Source of the DNA: JANSYA01 sp965243385
Lineage (GTDB): Bacteria; Spirochaetota; Leptospiria; Leptospirales; Leptonemataceae
DNA: 64,000 bases
NCBI GenBank assembly: GCA_965243385.1
Contig: CBDEUV010000002.1
Span: 4,092,001-4,156,000 of the forward strand
Reading direction: 5' to 3'
The stretch's first letter is position 1. Each line of letters starts with the position of its first letter. The notes beneath the pieces are model-generated. The model made no database searches and was not told the DNA's origin. It saw only the letters and a list, made by a program, of their open reading frames with translations. Shown here piece after piece: positions 25,474-34,268 of the stretch. The translations under genes and the position numbers were made by a program.

Positions 25474-25506
25474 ACCCGTCGCGCCCTTTCGGTCGGCGGG
25501 TTTTTT
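25474..25506 (+). terminator. Rho-independent terminator of rplM-rpsI
   Basis: ACCCGTCG at 25474-25481 pairs with CGGCGGGT at 25494-25501 (one G-U pair), followed by six T. Confidence 0.85.
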
Positions 25507-25679
25507 CGTGTACCGCTGAATCAGGAATCGGATCGGGTGCCACGCTTTCGTAATCCCTCTGTAATATTCCGCTTGCAGTATTCCCCGTTAAGCTGGAGAA
25601 CCGGACCTGCGTTGCGCATTTACGATGACGCGCATCCCGGCGACTCCGTCCCGAATCCCACACAATAGAGAGTGTCCGC

Positions 25680-26864
25680 ATGGCGACTGCAATCACCCGC
25701 AAGTTTTCGAATTATACGAAAGACAAAATCTTTCGCACGATCCACGGCAATCATCTGATCTACAACACGAGCTGGGAAGATCCGGCGATCGATCGCAAGC
25801 TCATGAATATCGACGGCGAAAGCGATATCGTCATGATTACCTCGGCCGGCGACAATCTGCTGGACTACCTGCTGGACCGTCCCGCGAGCATCAACAGCGT
25901 CGACGTGAATCCGAAACAGAACGCGCTCTTCGAACTGAAACGCGCGGTCATCCGCAAGGCGACGCACGAAGACCTGTATCGCATGTTCGGCGACGGCTGC
26001 CATGCCGATATTCATGAGCTGTATAGTAACAAGCTGCGAGGCGAGCTGCCGGCATTCGCGCAGAAGTTCTGGGACAAGAAGCTGAAGTTTTTCGAACGCG
26101 AAGGTCTGAAGAAATCCTTCTATTTTTACGGCGGCGCGGGAACTCTCGCCTGGCTCTGTCAGGGCTATTTCAAACTGCATAAGAAGCTCAACGAAAATAT
26201 CCGCTGGCTCTTCAGCGCCGAGACCATGGAAGAGCAACAGAAAGCATACGATCATCTCGAGCCGCTGCTCTGGAACCGCGTGATCAGCTGGTTTCTGGGG
26301 CGGCACATCACGCTGGCGGCGATGGGCGTGCCGAGAGCCCAGCGCGATTTGATTATGAACGGATTCGAAGGCGGTCTTCTGGGATTCCTCCGAACGAACG
26401 TGCGCCGCGTGTTTACCGAAGTCCCGGTATCAGAAAACTATTTCTGGCGCGTATATGCGACGGGCACCTACACTCGCGAATGCGCGCCCGGCTATCTGCG
26501 CGAAGAGAATTTCAAGACGCTGCAGGAAACCGTCGACACCGCTCACGCGCACAATACGACGATGATTCAGTTTCTGAAAGAAAACCCGAAGGCGTATTCG
26601 CACTACGTTCTGCTCGATCACCAGGACTGGCTTGCCTGGAACGATCCCACCGGTCTGGAAGAAGAGTGGCGATTGATTCTGAAGAACAGCCGCCCGGGCA
26701 CAAAGATTCTGCTCCGTTCGGCGAGCCCGGCCGTGGACTTTTTACCGGACTTCGTGCGCGAATCGGTGGATTTTGAAGGCGGCGACGACCGCGCGAACGA
26801 ATTGCATCAAACCTGCCGCGTCGGCACTTACGGGAGTTTGATGATGGGAATCGTAAAAGCATGA
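25680..26864 (+). CDS. btaA: BtaA-like S-adenosylmethionine:diacylglycerol 3-amino-3-carboxypropyltransferase (DUF3419)
   Basis: In bacteria, BtaA moves the aminocarboxypropyl group of SAM onto diacylglycerol, the first step to the betaine lipid DGTS. The 394 residues match DUF3419: IYNTSWEDPAIDRKLMNI at the N-terminus, the SAM-binding MITSAGDNLLDYLL and SVDVNPKQNALFELK, and SHYVLLDHQDWLAWND with the conserved DH.DW near residue 320. The stop overlaps the start of the adjacent methyltransferase gene (ATGA), which supports the two-step pathway. Confidence 0.9.
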   Translation: MATAITRKFSNYTKDKIFRTIHGNHLIYNTSWEDPAIDRKLMNIDGESDIVMITSAGDNLLDYLLDRPASINSVDVNPKQNALFELKRAVIRKATHEDLYRMFGDGCHADIHELYSNKLRGELPAFAQKFWDKKLKFFEREGLKKSFYFYGGAGTLAWLCQGYFKLHKKLNENIRWLFSAETMEEQQKAYDHLEPLLWNRVISWFLGRHITLAAMGVPRAQRDLIMNGFEGGLLGFLRTNVRRVFTEVPVSENYFWRVYATGTYTRECAPGYLREENFKTLQETVDTAHAHNTTMIQFLKENPKAYSHYVLLDHQDWLAWNDPTGLEEEWRLILKNSRPGTKILLRSASPAVDFLPDFVRESVDFEGGDDRANELHQTCRVGTYGSLMMGIVKA

Positions 26865-27595
26865 CGACTGCGACGGAATCTAAAAAATCAGTTCGGCAGG
26901 AGTCCTCGACCCGGGCTCTGAACGAAAAATTCAGCGATCGTAAGCAGCAGATGTCGAATCTGCAGCGCTACTATCGCCTGCACGCGCTGGTATACGACGC
27001 GACCCGCTGGGCGTTTCTCTTCGGCCGAACTGAAGTACTGCGGCGACTACCGTCCGCCGACGAACTGCGTGCGGCGACTTCAGATAAAAGCGGCGCGGCT
27101 TCGCGCAGGCTGCGCATTCTGGAAGTCGGCTGCGGCACTGGCGTGAATCTCGCGTATCTCGCGCGCAAATATCCCGAAGCCGAGCTCGTCGGCGTGGATC
27201 TGTCCGGCGATATGCTGCGCAAGGCCCGCGCGAAACTGAAGCGTCACGGCGACCGCGTTACGCTGCTCGAAGAACCCTATCAGGCCGGCGGTAACGCGGG
27301 CGATGGCTTCGATCTGGTTTTGTTTTCGTACAGTCTGTCGATGATCAATCCGCAGTGGGCGGAGGTGCTGGATCAGGCAAAGGCTGACCTGCGACCGGGC
27401 GGAATGGTTGCGGCCGTCGATTTCTCCGATTCGAAGTACGTCGGCTTTCGCAATCACATGTCGCGCAATCACGTCATGGTTACGGGACATCTGCTGCCGG
27501 GCTTGCGGGAGCGTTTTGAGCCGGTACTGGATGTGGAACGCGGCGTGTATCTCGGCTGGTGGAAGTATTTGATCTTTCACGGTCGTAGGGCTTAG
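26861..27595 (+). CDS. btaB: BtaB-like SAM-dependent N-methyltransferase
   Basis: BtaB methylates the amino group made by BtaA three times to give diacylglyceryl-trimethylhomoserine. The 244-residue protein has a class I methyltransferase core: ILEVGCGTGVNLAYLARKYPEAELVGVDLSGDML (about residues 86-120), DLVLFSYSLSMINPQW and LRPGGMVAAVDF. Position and 4-bp overlap with btaA give the specific assignment. A hairpin overlaps its stop codon (see the 45-bp repeat). Confidence 0.88.
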   Translation: MTTATESKKSVRQESSTRALNEKFSDRKQQMSNLQRYYRLHALVYDATRWAFLFGRTEVLRRLPSADELRAATSDKSGAASRRLRILEVGCGTGVNLAYLARKYPEAELVGVDLSGDMLRKARAKLKRHGDRVTLLEEPYQAGGNAGDGFDLVLFSYSLSMINPQWAEVLDQAKADLRPGGMVAAVDFSDSKYVGFRNHMSRNHVMVTGHLLPGLRERFEPVLDVERGVYLGWWKYLIFHGRRA

Positions 27596-27723
27596 CGCAG
27601 CTAAGCCCGCAGAGTCCGTTCCGCGGGCCGTAAGGCTTGACTTCGTCAAGCCTGCAGGGTTCGACCTGCGAACCGAAAGGCTTAGCACAGTTCAGTCCGC
27701 AGAGTCTGCCAGATACACCCGCC
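27589..27723. repeat. Three tandem 45-bp structured repeat units after btaB
   Basis: Units start at 27589, 27634 and 27679, exactly 45 bp apart, each with GGCTT at its head and a GCAG motif near the middle. Unit 1 forms GGGCTTAG-CGCAG-CTAAGCCC (27588-27608) and a GTCCG-TTCCG-CGGGC hairpin. Unit 2 forms GGCTTGAC-TTC-GTCAAGCC (27634-27652) and GGTTCG-ACCTG-CGAACC (27658-27674). The paired arms change together between units 1 and 2, so the hairpins, not the sequence, appear conserved. Unit 3 is decayed. The first hairpin overlaps the btaB stop codon. Confidence 0.7.
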
Positions 27724-28053
27724 CCCTTGTGGGTGGATTCTTTGCATTTTGGAGGCGGGTCGAAATACTCGCGCGGGCTGCACGCTGCGCTCAGCACAGC
27801 GGGCCGGGACCGTATCACAAAAAACCGCGCTCTACAAGCCCGAAACTGTCACACCCGCCCGTATAATAGAATCGGGCAAGTAGACGACAGTAAGCTGGCG
27901 AATATTCTCCTGCGGACGCGTCCGGGCCGACGGCTGCATTCTTTGCTAAACGCCTTTCCGCATCTCCCGCCGACCGTAGCAATCGAACGCTGATCGGCTA
28001 CTCAGCCACCTCTGAGACTACAGCGCTCCAGCCAGAGTCGTCCGCCTATGATG
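27717..28053. other. Non-coding interval with a long imperfect inverted repeat
   Basis: No credible gene is seen. ACCCGCCCCC at 27717-27726 and GGAGGCGGGT at 27751-27760 pair over 10 bp with one mismatch around a 24-nt spacer. A short plus-strand open frame (27637-27993) passes through but has no ribosome binding site and starts inside the 45-bp repeat. The region may be a dispersed repeat element; this window shows only one copy. Confidence 0.4.
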
Positions 28054-28851
28054 TTAGTGATGCCGCAATTCTTTCACTTCCGGCATCCACCGGCGAATGC
28101 CCCACACGCCCAGATAGATCAATGGCGTGTCGCAGATCGCGATCGCTAATTTTACGACGTACGAAGTTAATATCACCTGTACGATCGTTACAGTCGCGGG
28201 ATCGTCCGAAGTCCAGGGCATCTTCCAGTAAAAGTACAGAAAGATGCCGTTCACGATCGTGGTGTCCGCGAGCTGCGAAATGGCCGTCGACCCGTTGTTG
28301 CGCAGCCACAGATGTTTGCCTCTCGTAACCCGGCGCCAGAAATGAAAGAGGTAGTTGTCGAGCAGCTGCGCGACGAGATACGCGAGCATGGACGCGAAAA
28401 GCAGGAGACCCGGGGCTTCGAAGGTGAATGTATAGGCCGCCTGGGCCGCGGCGCTGTTGAGTGCGGTGATTTCGCCGGCGTCGTTTTTGATATAAGTGTC
28501 GGGGTGAAAGAAGGGTGCCATTTCCGGGCGCACGGTCCAGATATCCGCCGCCGGCACGCTCTTCGCAATCGAAAGCACGACGAGCATTATCAACGAAGCC
28601 AGAAACCCGTAGAAGACCATCAGGTCGGCGTACTTTTTGCCCCAGATTTCGCCGACGATGTCCGTAAACCAGAAGGTCAGCGGGTAAGTGATCAAACCGG
28701 TAGTGATGACGAAGGCCGCTCCGAAGAGACCGTTCGGCATGGATTCGCCGAACAGAATGAAAAGCTTGGTTCCAATGATATTCGTCAAAACAAGCAGCGC
28801 CACGAAATTGCAGGCGCAGAAGACGTAGAGTTTATCGGAACGCGACATCAT
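28054..28851 (-). CDS. YhhQ-family transporter (predicted queuosine precursor importer)
   Basis: A polytopic membrane protein of 265 residues. Signature segments are NIIGTKLF, ITYPLTFWFTDIVGEIWGKKYAD and LWLRNNGSTAISQLADTTIVNGIFLY, all typical of the YhhQ/COG1738 family, which imports queuosine precursors for tRNA modification. Compared with the usual 210-240 residues there is an inserted loop (about residues 95-125). Confidence 0.9.
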   Translation of the reverse strand: MMSRSDKLYVFCACNFVALLVLTNIIGTKLFILFGESMPNGLFGAAFVITTGLITYPLTFWFTDIVGEIWGKKYADLMVFYGFLASLIMLVVLSIAKSVPAADIWTVRPEMAPFFHPDTYIKNDAGEITALNSAAAQAAYTFTFEAPGLLLFASMLAYLVAQLLDNYLFHFWRRVTRGKHLWLRNNGSTAISQLADTTIVNGIFLYFYWKMPWTSDDPATVTIVQVILTSYVVKLAIAICDTPLIYLGVWGIRRWMPEVKELRHH

Positions 28852-28879
28852 ATCGGCTTTCTCCCTGGATCGAGGCGGC

Positions 28880-30337
28880 TCACTCTCGTAGAAACAGAAA
28901 ATACAGCACGAGCAGAACGCTCAGACCGTAGATCAGGGGACTGACTTCGCGTCCCCGCCCGCCGAGCAGCTTTACAATCGGATACGCGATAAAACCCAGC
29001 GCGATCCCGTCGGCGATCGAATAGGAAAAAGGAATCCCGAGTATGATTATGAACGCGGGAATCGCTTCGCTGTAGTCGTCCAGGTTTATGCGCTTTACGT
29101 TGCGCAGCATCATCGAACCGACGATGACCAGCGCCGGGCTGGTAATCGGGCTGTAGCTGCCGACCATCGCTATAATCGGACTGAAAAACAACGCGAGCAG
29201 AAAACAAAACGCCGTTACGACCGAGGTCAGACCGGTGCGCCCGCCCTGAACGATGCCGGTAATGCTTTCGATGTACGAAGTTACGGTACTGGTGCCCATG
29301 GCCGCGCCGCCGAGCGTTCCGACCGCGTCGGACAAAAAGGCCTGCCGGCCGCGTTCCAGGCGATTGTCTTTTACGAAGCCGCCCTGTTCAGTGACCGCCA
29401 CAAGCGTGCCCATGGTATCGAAAACGTCGATGAACAAAAAGATTACGATGAAGGGCAACATCTTCAGGGTGATCGCGCCAGCCAGATCCATCGCGAGAAA
29501 GGTCGGGGCCATGGAAGGCGGCAGACTTACCAGGCCATCTGCCAGGCTGGCCATGGAAAAGCGCGTCATCAGCAGAGATTCTTTCACGACCTCCGCTTCC
29601 GCCATGCCCGGTAGCGCGGGCAGCGTGAAATAGAGGGTCACGGTCATCAGAGTCGCGGCGACGATGCCCCAGAGGATTGCGCCTGGAACGCCGCGTTCAT
29701 GCAGGGCGGCGGTTAACAGCAGGCCGAAAAAGAATACGATCAGGTCCGGCGATTCGAAAGCGGTGTTGAGGGTTACGGCCGTCGCGGGATCGGTCACGAT
29801 CAGTCCGGTGTTGCGCAGTCCGACGAAGGCGATGAATACGCCGATGCCGACGGCGATGCCGTTTTTTAGATCGGGACTGACCGCCTGCATCAATTTGTCG
29901 CGTAAGCCGGTGAGGGTGATCAACAAAAACAATACGCCCGACAGAAAGATGACGCCCAGGGCGGTCTGCCAGCCGGCGCCGAATCCGGCCGCCGTTGCAG
30001 CGGGAACCACTGTTAAAATAAAAAAGAAATTCGCTCCCATGCCAGGAGCGAGCGCGATCGGATAGCGCGCCCAGAGTCCCATGAACAGGGTCCCCAGGGC
30101 CGCGGAGAGACAGGTCGCGGTGGTGATCGCGCCAAAGTCCATTCCGGAATCGAAGCCGAACATGGCCCCGGACAGCACGGCCGGCTGCACGAAGATGATG
30201 TACGACATCGTCAGGAAAGTAGTCAGTCCCGCCAGGGTTTCGCGGCGGGGATTGGTTTCGCTCTTCGCGAGCTGGAAGCGGCTTTCTAAAAAGCCGCTCA
30301 AATAGGAGGCGGTGGACTGCTTCGCGGAATCAAACAC
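28880..30337 (-). CDS. NCS2/AzgA-type purine permease
   Basis: This 485-residue permease has about 13 membrane segments. AzgA-like motifs are ETLAGLTTFLTMSYIIFVQPAVL, ALAPGMGANFFFILTV, FLSGVLFLLITLTGLR and LFIDVFDTMGTLVAVTEQGGF. The substrate is most likely adenine, guanine or hypoxanthine. It starts about 70 bp downstream of the MCP gene end and lies just upstream of the YhhQ-type gene on the same strand. Confidence 0.93.
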   Translation of the reverse strand: MFDSAKQSTASYLSGFLESRFQLAKSETNPRRETLAGLTTFLTMSYIIFVQPAVLSGAMFGFDSGMDFGAITTATCLSAALGTLFMGLWARYPIALAPGMGANFFFILTVVPAATAAGFGAGWQTALGVIFLSGVLFLLITLTGLRDKLMQAVSPDLKNGIAVGIGVFIAFVGLRNTGLIVTDPATAVTLNTAFESPDLIVFFFGLLLTAALHERGVPGAILWGIVAATLMTVTLYFTLPALPGMAEAEVVKESLLMTRFSMASLADGLVSLPPSMAPTFLAMDLAGAITLKMLPFIVIFLFIDVFDTMGTLVAVTEQGGFVKDNRLERGRQAFLSDAVGTLGGAAMGTSTVTSYIESITGIVQGGRTGLTSVVTAFCFLLALFFSPIIAMVGSYSPITSPALVIVGSMMLRNVKRINLDDYSEAIPAFIIILGIPFSYSIADGIALGFIAYPIVKLLGGRGREVSPLIYGLSVLLVLYFLFLRE

Positions 30338-30408
30338 TGCTACTGATTTTCAGGCGGACTACCACTGCGGTCCGGCCGGGGCTTCGGCCAGTCGCGTCGC
30401 GATCGCGC

Positions 30409-32043
30409 TTAGATCGCAATCTCCGATTCCGTCGCCGCGCCGTCGCCGTTTTTCTCTTCGTCTTCGTTGACGAGCTGGATCATATGATCCGCGAGCTCTT
30501 CGATGCGCGCGATTTCCGGTCGCAGGCTGTTGGATTCGCCTGTGAGGGCGGTCATGTCTTTTTCCATGCGGGCCAGGGCCGTCGCGACTTCTTCGCCGCT
30601 CGCACGCTGGTGGCCCGCGTTGCGTTCGATTTCTCCGGACAGGCGTCCGAGCTGTTCGAGCTGCTCGAGCAGCCCGTGGTTCAGGGTCTGCTGCCGCGAA
30701 AACACCTGTTGCAGATTCTTCATGTTTTCGTCGATCTTGATCAGCTCGTCCTGCTGCGATCCCACGCGTTCGCTAACTTTCCCCGAAGAACTCTTTACCT
30801 GATCGGTGAGCACCCGGCTTTGCTTGATAATGTCGGCGATGCTCCGGGCGTTGTTCACGGAGTAGTCGGCGAGCTTGCCGATTTCGGCGGCGACGACGGC
30901 GAATCCTCGGCCCGCTTCGCCCGCGCGCGCCGCTTCGATCGAAGCGTTGAGCGAAAGCAGGTTCGTCTGGTCGGCGATATTGGCCATGACGCTGTTGATT
31001 TTGCCCAGCCGGCTGAGCGATTCCAGAATCTTCAGAACCGCTTCGTTCGTATTCTGAACGGATTGATTCACTTCGGTGACGTAAGCCCGGGCCCGGGCGG
31101 AGGTTTGCGCCAGCATCTCCGTCGAAACGATAATATCGTTGAGAATCGCGCCCATCTCGTTGCCCTGATTCTGGAGCTGCCCCAAACGATCGTTCTGCAG
31201 ATTTACGCTCTGGGTGGTGTTCGTCGAAGCGACCGCGAAGCCTTCGACGATCGCGCTCATTTCGACGACCGAACCGGCCTGGCTCTCCATTCGTTCGAGC
31301 ATATTGTTCAGGAATTCGTTGAACTGCGTAACTGATTTCTTCAGGACGCCGACCGCCATCGCGGTATTCATCCGGTTCTCTTCCAGGCGTTCGTAGGCCT
31401 TGCTCAAATCGTCGTTGGTATTCGTCGCGCCGGAGACCATTCGGTCGCGGGAACGCAGAAACATCGCGACCAGCGCTCCGACCAGCACGGGCGTCGCGCC
31501 CTGCACGCCGATCAGCGACCATTCGAACTGGCTCTCCGGGGAGCGGCTGGCATGCAAGACGAAGGCCGCCGCATACATCGCCGACGCGAGCAGGCCCGCG
31601 CTGAAGGTTAAGCCGATAGAACCCAGGGACGCGGACGCAATAATCAAAAGAATGCTGAGAGTCAGCGCCGGCGAGAGGATCGGAGTCGAACCCTCAAGGA
31701 TTTCCTGTGCCGGCCAGATGCCGCAGAGCAGTATTACTCCGAGCAGCGCCAGCGCCCGCAGACCTGCGCCGGAAGCCCCGCGCCAGTTCATGAGAAAAAT
31801 CAGCCCGGAAAAGAGCAGCAGCGCGAGTCCCACGCCGCCGTAGATCTGCCCGGCGATGGGCGAGTTCGCGGACAGGGCCGCCAGGGTCACAAGAACCAGC
31901 GCCACGCCGGTTTGTACGAGAGCGAAAAGACCGCCCGAGGATTTGCCCGGTCCGGAAGCGGATGTAGCAGCTTCCTGCGCTTCCGGGTTTGCCGGAGAAC
32001 CCGGAACGGCTGCCAGGTCGTCGGGCGTCGATTCATCAATCAT
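30409..32043 (-). CDS. Methyl-accepting chemotaxis protein
   Basis: A 544-residue receptor. Six or so TM helices span residues 30-205 with no large periplasmic domain and no obvious HAMP domain, so it may sense membrane state, energy or an intracellular signal. The signalling tip is the conserved MANIADQTNLLSLNASIEAARAGEAGRGFAVVAAEIGKLAD (about residues 360-400), flanked by long coiled coils. The tail is acidic and lacks a CheR-docking pentapeptide. Confidence 0.95.
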   Translation of the reverse strand: MIDESTPDDLAAVPGSPANPEAQEAATSASGPGKSSGGLFALVQTGVALVLVTLAALSANSPIAGQIYGGVGLALLLFSGLIFLMNWRGASGAGLRALALLGVILLCGIWPAQEILEGSTPILSPALTLSILLIIASASLGSIGLTFSAGLLASAMYAAAFVLHASRSPESQFEWSLIGVQGATPVLVGALVAMFLRSRDRMVSGATNTNDDLSKAYERLEENRMNTAMAVGVLKKSVTQFNEFLNNMLERMESQAGSVVEMSAIVEGFAVASTNTTQSVNLQNDRLGQLQNQGNEMGAILNDIIVSTEMLAQTSARARAYVTEVNQSVQNTNEAVLKILESLSRLGKINSVMANIADQTNLLSLNASIEAARAGEAGRGFAVVAAEIGKLADYSVNNARSIADIIKQSRVLTDQVKSSSGKVSERVGSQQDELIKIDENMKNLQQVFSRQQTLNHGLLEQLEQLGRLSGEIERNAGHQRASGEEVATALARMEKDMTALTGESNSLRPEIARIEELADHMIQLVNEDEEKNGDGAATESEIAI

Positions 32044-32171
32044 AGAATTCTGTCAGCATCCACTTACCGGGGGATGTTTTGCAAGCCTTATCCCCCGGAA
32101 CACCTGCAGGGGGGCTGCTTCATGCGGGGGCCGGGCTCTCGCCGACCCTCTTTAGTATCGGTCGGGAGACC

Positions 32172-32609
32172 TTAGAGTTTGACCGCTTTCTGGAGCGCCT
32201 GTTCGAGAGTATTCCAGGAGAGCGTCGCGCATTTGACCCGCACGGGATATTTCTGTACGCCCTTCAGCGCCGCCAGATCTTCCAGATCTTCAGGGAACTC
32301 GACGTCGCGATTGTCGACAATCATGCCTTTGAAGTCATCGATCAGATCTTCGGCCTGCTCGACAGTCATGCCTTCCACGGATTCGGCCATCATCGAAGCC
32401 GACGCCGTGGAGATACTGCAGCCCCGGCCGTTCACGCGAATGGCGGTGACCACGCCATCCGTAAGAATTAACTCAACGCTGATTTCGTCGCCGCAGCTGC
32501 GGTTCACGCCCTCTTCGACCACCTGCGGATTTTCGAGGTGTCCCCGATGTCCGGGGTTCTGCGAGTGTTCAATGATGAGTTCTTTATAAAGATCTTCGCT
32601 GAGTGACAT
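32172..32609 (-). CDS. sufU: SufU-type iron-sulfur cluster assembly protein
   Basis: SufU accepts sulfur from SufS. The 145-residue protein has the three family Cys: NRSCGDEISV, GRGCSISTASASMMAE and VRVKCATLSWNTL. The 18-21-residue insert typical of SufU over IscU is present around GMIVDNRDVEFPEDLEDLAALKGVQKYP. It is the last gene of the suf operon, 4 bp after sufS. Confidence 0.94.
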   Translation of the reverse strand: MSLSEDLYKELIIEHSQNPGHRGHLENPQVVEEGVNRSCGDEISVELILTDGVVTAIRVNGRGCSISTASASMMAESVEGMTVEQAEDLIDDFKGMIVDNRDVEFPEDLEDLAALKGVQKYPVRVKCATLSWNTLEQALQKAVKL

Positions 32610-32612
32610 AGA

Positions 32613-33857
32613 TCAAGCCGGTACGACGCTTTTGAAAATTTCTTTTACTTTAATCAAACCGCGCACCAGGGCGTCCACGTCTTCTGGACCGTTATAGAGA
32701 TAAAAACTCGCGCGCGCGGTCCCGGAAAGATCGTGTTTGCGCATGAATGGTTCGCAGCAATGGTGACCCGCGCGAATGGCGATGCCCTCTTCGTCGAGGA
32801 TGGTGCCGACGTCGTGGCTGTGCACGCCTTCGACGTTAAACGAAATCACAGCTCCGCGCTCGGCGAATTCCCGGGTTCCGTACAGGATAATGCCGTTCAT
32901 TCGCTCAAGCTCGTCGTAGGCGTATTTCAGAATCGCCTGCTCGTGCTCGTGAATCTTTTCCAGGCCGACCTGCTCCATATAGTCCAGCGCGACGGCGAAG
33001 GCGACGACTCCGGCGATATTGGGCGTGCCCGCTTCGAATTTCTCCGGCAGACCCGCGGCTTTGAAGCCGTCTTTGCTCACCGAGAGAATCATGTCGCCGC
33101 CGCCGAGAAAAGGCGGCATGGCTTCCAGCAGCTCCTGTTTGCCGTAGAGCACGCCGACGCCGGTCGGGCCCAGCATCTTGTGGGCGCTCAGCGAATAGAA
33201 ATCCACGTCCAGTTCCTGCACGTCGGTTTGCAGATGGCAGGCTCCCTGAGCGCCGTCCACGGAGAACATCGCGCCGACCGCGCGGGCTTTATCGCGCAGG
33301 ATTTTCAGATCATGGATGGTGCCGACCGCGTTGGACATATGCTGTACCGCGACGATCTTCGTTTTCGGGCCGATCACCTCGTCCAGCCGGCTGTAGTCGT
33401 AGCGCGAGTCGTCGGTCAACGGAATGTGTTTCAGTACCGCGCCTTTGCGCTCGGCGAGCATCATCCAGGGCACCAGGTTCGAATGGTGCTCCAGTTCCGA
33501 AATGACGATTTCGTCGCCGGCCTGGACGTTCGCGTCGCCCCAGGAGCTGGCCACGATGTTGATCGATTCGGTGGTGTTGCGAGTGAAGATGCATTCGACC
33601 GGCGAGCGGGCGTTCAGAAAGCGCGCGATTTTTTCGCGGGTCTGGTCGTACAGATCGGTGGCTTCATAGCTCAGGCGATAGGCGCCGCGGTGAATATTGG
33701 CGTTGCGGCAGCGGTAATAATTGGCGAAGGTATCGATGACCCGCTGGGGTTTCTGCGAGCTGGCGGCGCTGTCCAGAAAGACGAGCGGCCGGCCGTTCAT
33801 CTTCGTTTGTAGCAGGGGGAAGTCCTGCTTGATTGTCTGGTAGTCCAAAAGACCCAT
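32613..33857 (-). CDS. sufS: Cysteine desulfurase SufS
   Basis: A PLP enzyme that takes sulfur from cysteine to make a persulfide for cluster assembly. The 414-residue protein starts with the family pattern IKQDFPLL, then FLDSAASSQKPQRVID. The PLP Lys lies in SLSAHKMLGPTGVGVLYG, the catalytic Cys in IRAGHHCCEPFMRK. It sits between the Rieske-type gene and sufU. Confidence 0.97.
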   Translation of the reverse strand: MGLLDYQTIKQDFPLLQTKMNGRPLVFLDSAASSQKPQRVIDTFANYYRCRNANIHRGAYRLSYEATDLYDQTREKIARFLNARSPVECIFTRNTTESINIVASSWGDANVQAGDEIVISELEHHSNLVPWMMLAERKGAVLKHIPLTDDSRYDYSRLDEVIGPKTKIVAVQHMSNAVGTIHDLKILRDKARAVGAMFSVDGAQGACHLQTDVQELDVDFYSLSAHKMLGPTGVGVLYGKQELLEAMPPFLGGGDMILSVSKDGFKAAGLPEKFEAGTPNIAGVVAFAVALDYMEQVGLEKIHEHEQAILKYAYDELERMNGIILYGTREFAERGAVISFNVEGVHSHDVGTILDEEGIAIRAGHHCCEPFMRKHDLSGTARASFYLYNGPEDVDALVRGLIKVKEIFKSVVPA

Positions 33858-33901
33858 ACACGAGCTCCTCTATAGTAATGTAGAAAAAGCGCCCGGATCT
33901 A

Positions 33902-34228
33902 TCAATCGAGATTTACTTCGACCTGACCCTCGACCACCCGCACTTCATAGACTTCGATGGCTTCGGTAGCGGGCATCTGCAGAACCTCGCCGGTTCTGAT
34001 GTCGAACTGAGCGCCGTGACGGGGGCAGGTAATGCAGGGGCCCTCCAGGGTCGCGCCTTCCGCGGAGGCGAGCGGTCCATCGTCGTGAGTGCAGCTGTCC
34101 TGAAACGCGTAGATCTTGTTCTCAAAGCGGGTGAGGGCGACCGGGCCCATGCGGGTTCGTTTGCTGATCGCAGAACCTTCCGGAACTTCGAGCAGCTCGG
34201 CTTCGCTGATGACTTTGATGAATCCCAT
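33902..34228 (-). CDS. Rieske-type [2Fe-2S] ferredoxin in the suf operon
   Basis: This 108-residue small Rieske protein has cluster ligands in DSCTHDDGPLA (C-x-H) and ITCPRHGAQFDI (C-xx-H). It resembles the NirD/biphenyl-dioxygenase ferredoxin subgroup. Small Rieske genes occur within some bacterial suf operons, where an electron-delivery role is supposed. No signal peptide is seen. Confidence 0.92.
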   Translation of the reverse strand: MGFIKVISEAELLEVPEGSAISKRTRMGPVALTRFENKIYAFQDSCTHDDGPLASAEGATLEGPCITCPRHGAQFDIRTGEVLQMPATEAIEVYEVRVVEGQVEVNLD

Positions 34229-34268
34229 GCGTTCGTTGCTTTTTACGTTATAGAACTGAGACGCGTGA

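Noticed and set aside
27588..27723. CRISPR array reading of the 45-bp repeats
   Set aside because: The units are directly adjacent without unique spacers, only three exist, they diverge in sequence, and no cas genes are present.
27637..27993. 118-codon plus-strand open frame after btaB
   Set aside because: It starts within the 45-bp hairpin repeat, has no ribosome binding site and no family resemblance. Repeat DNA is the simpler reading, though a coding origin cannot be excluded.
32733..33812. 359-codon plus-strand open frame
   Set aside because: It is antisense to sufS, whose catalytic motifs are intact.
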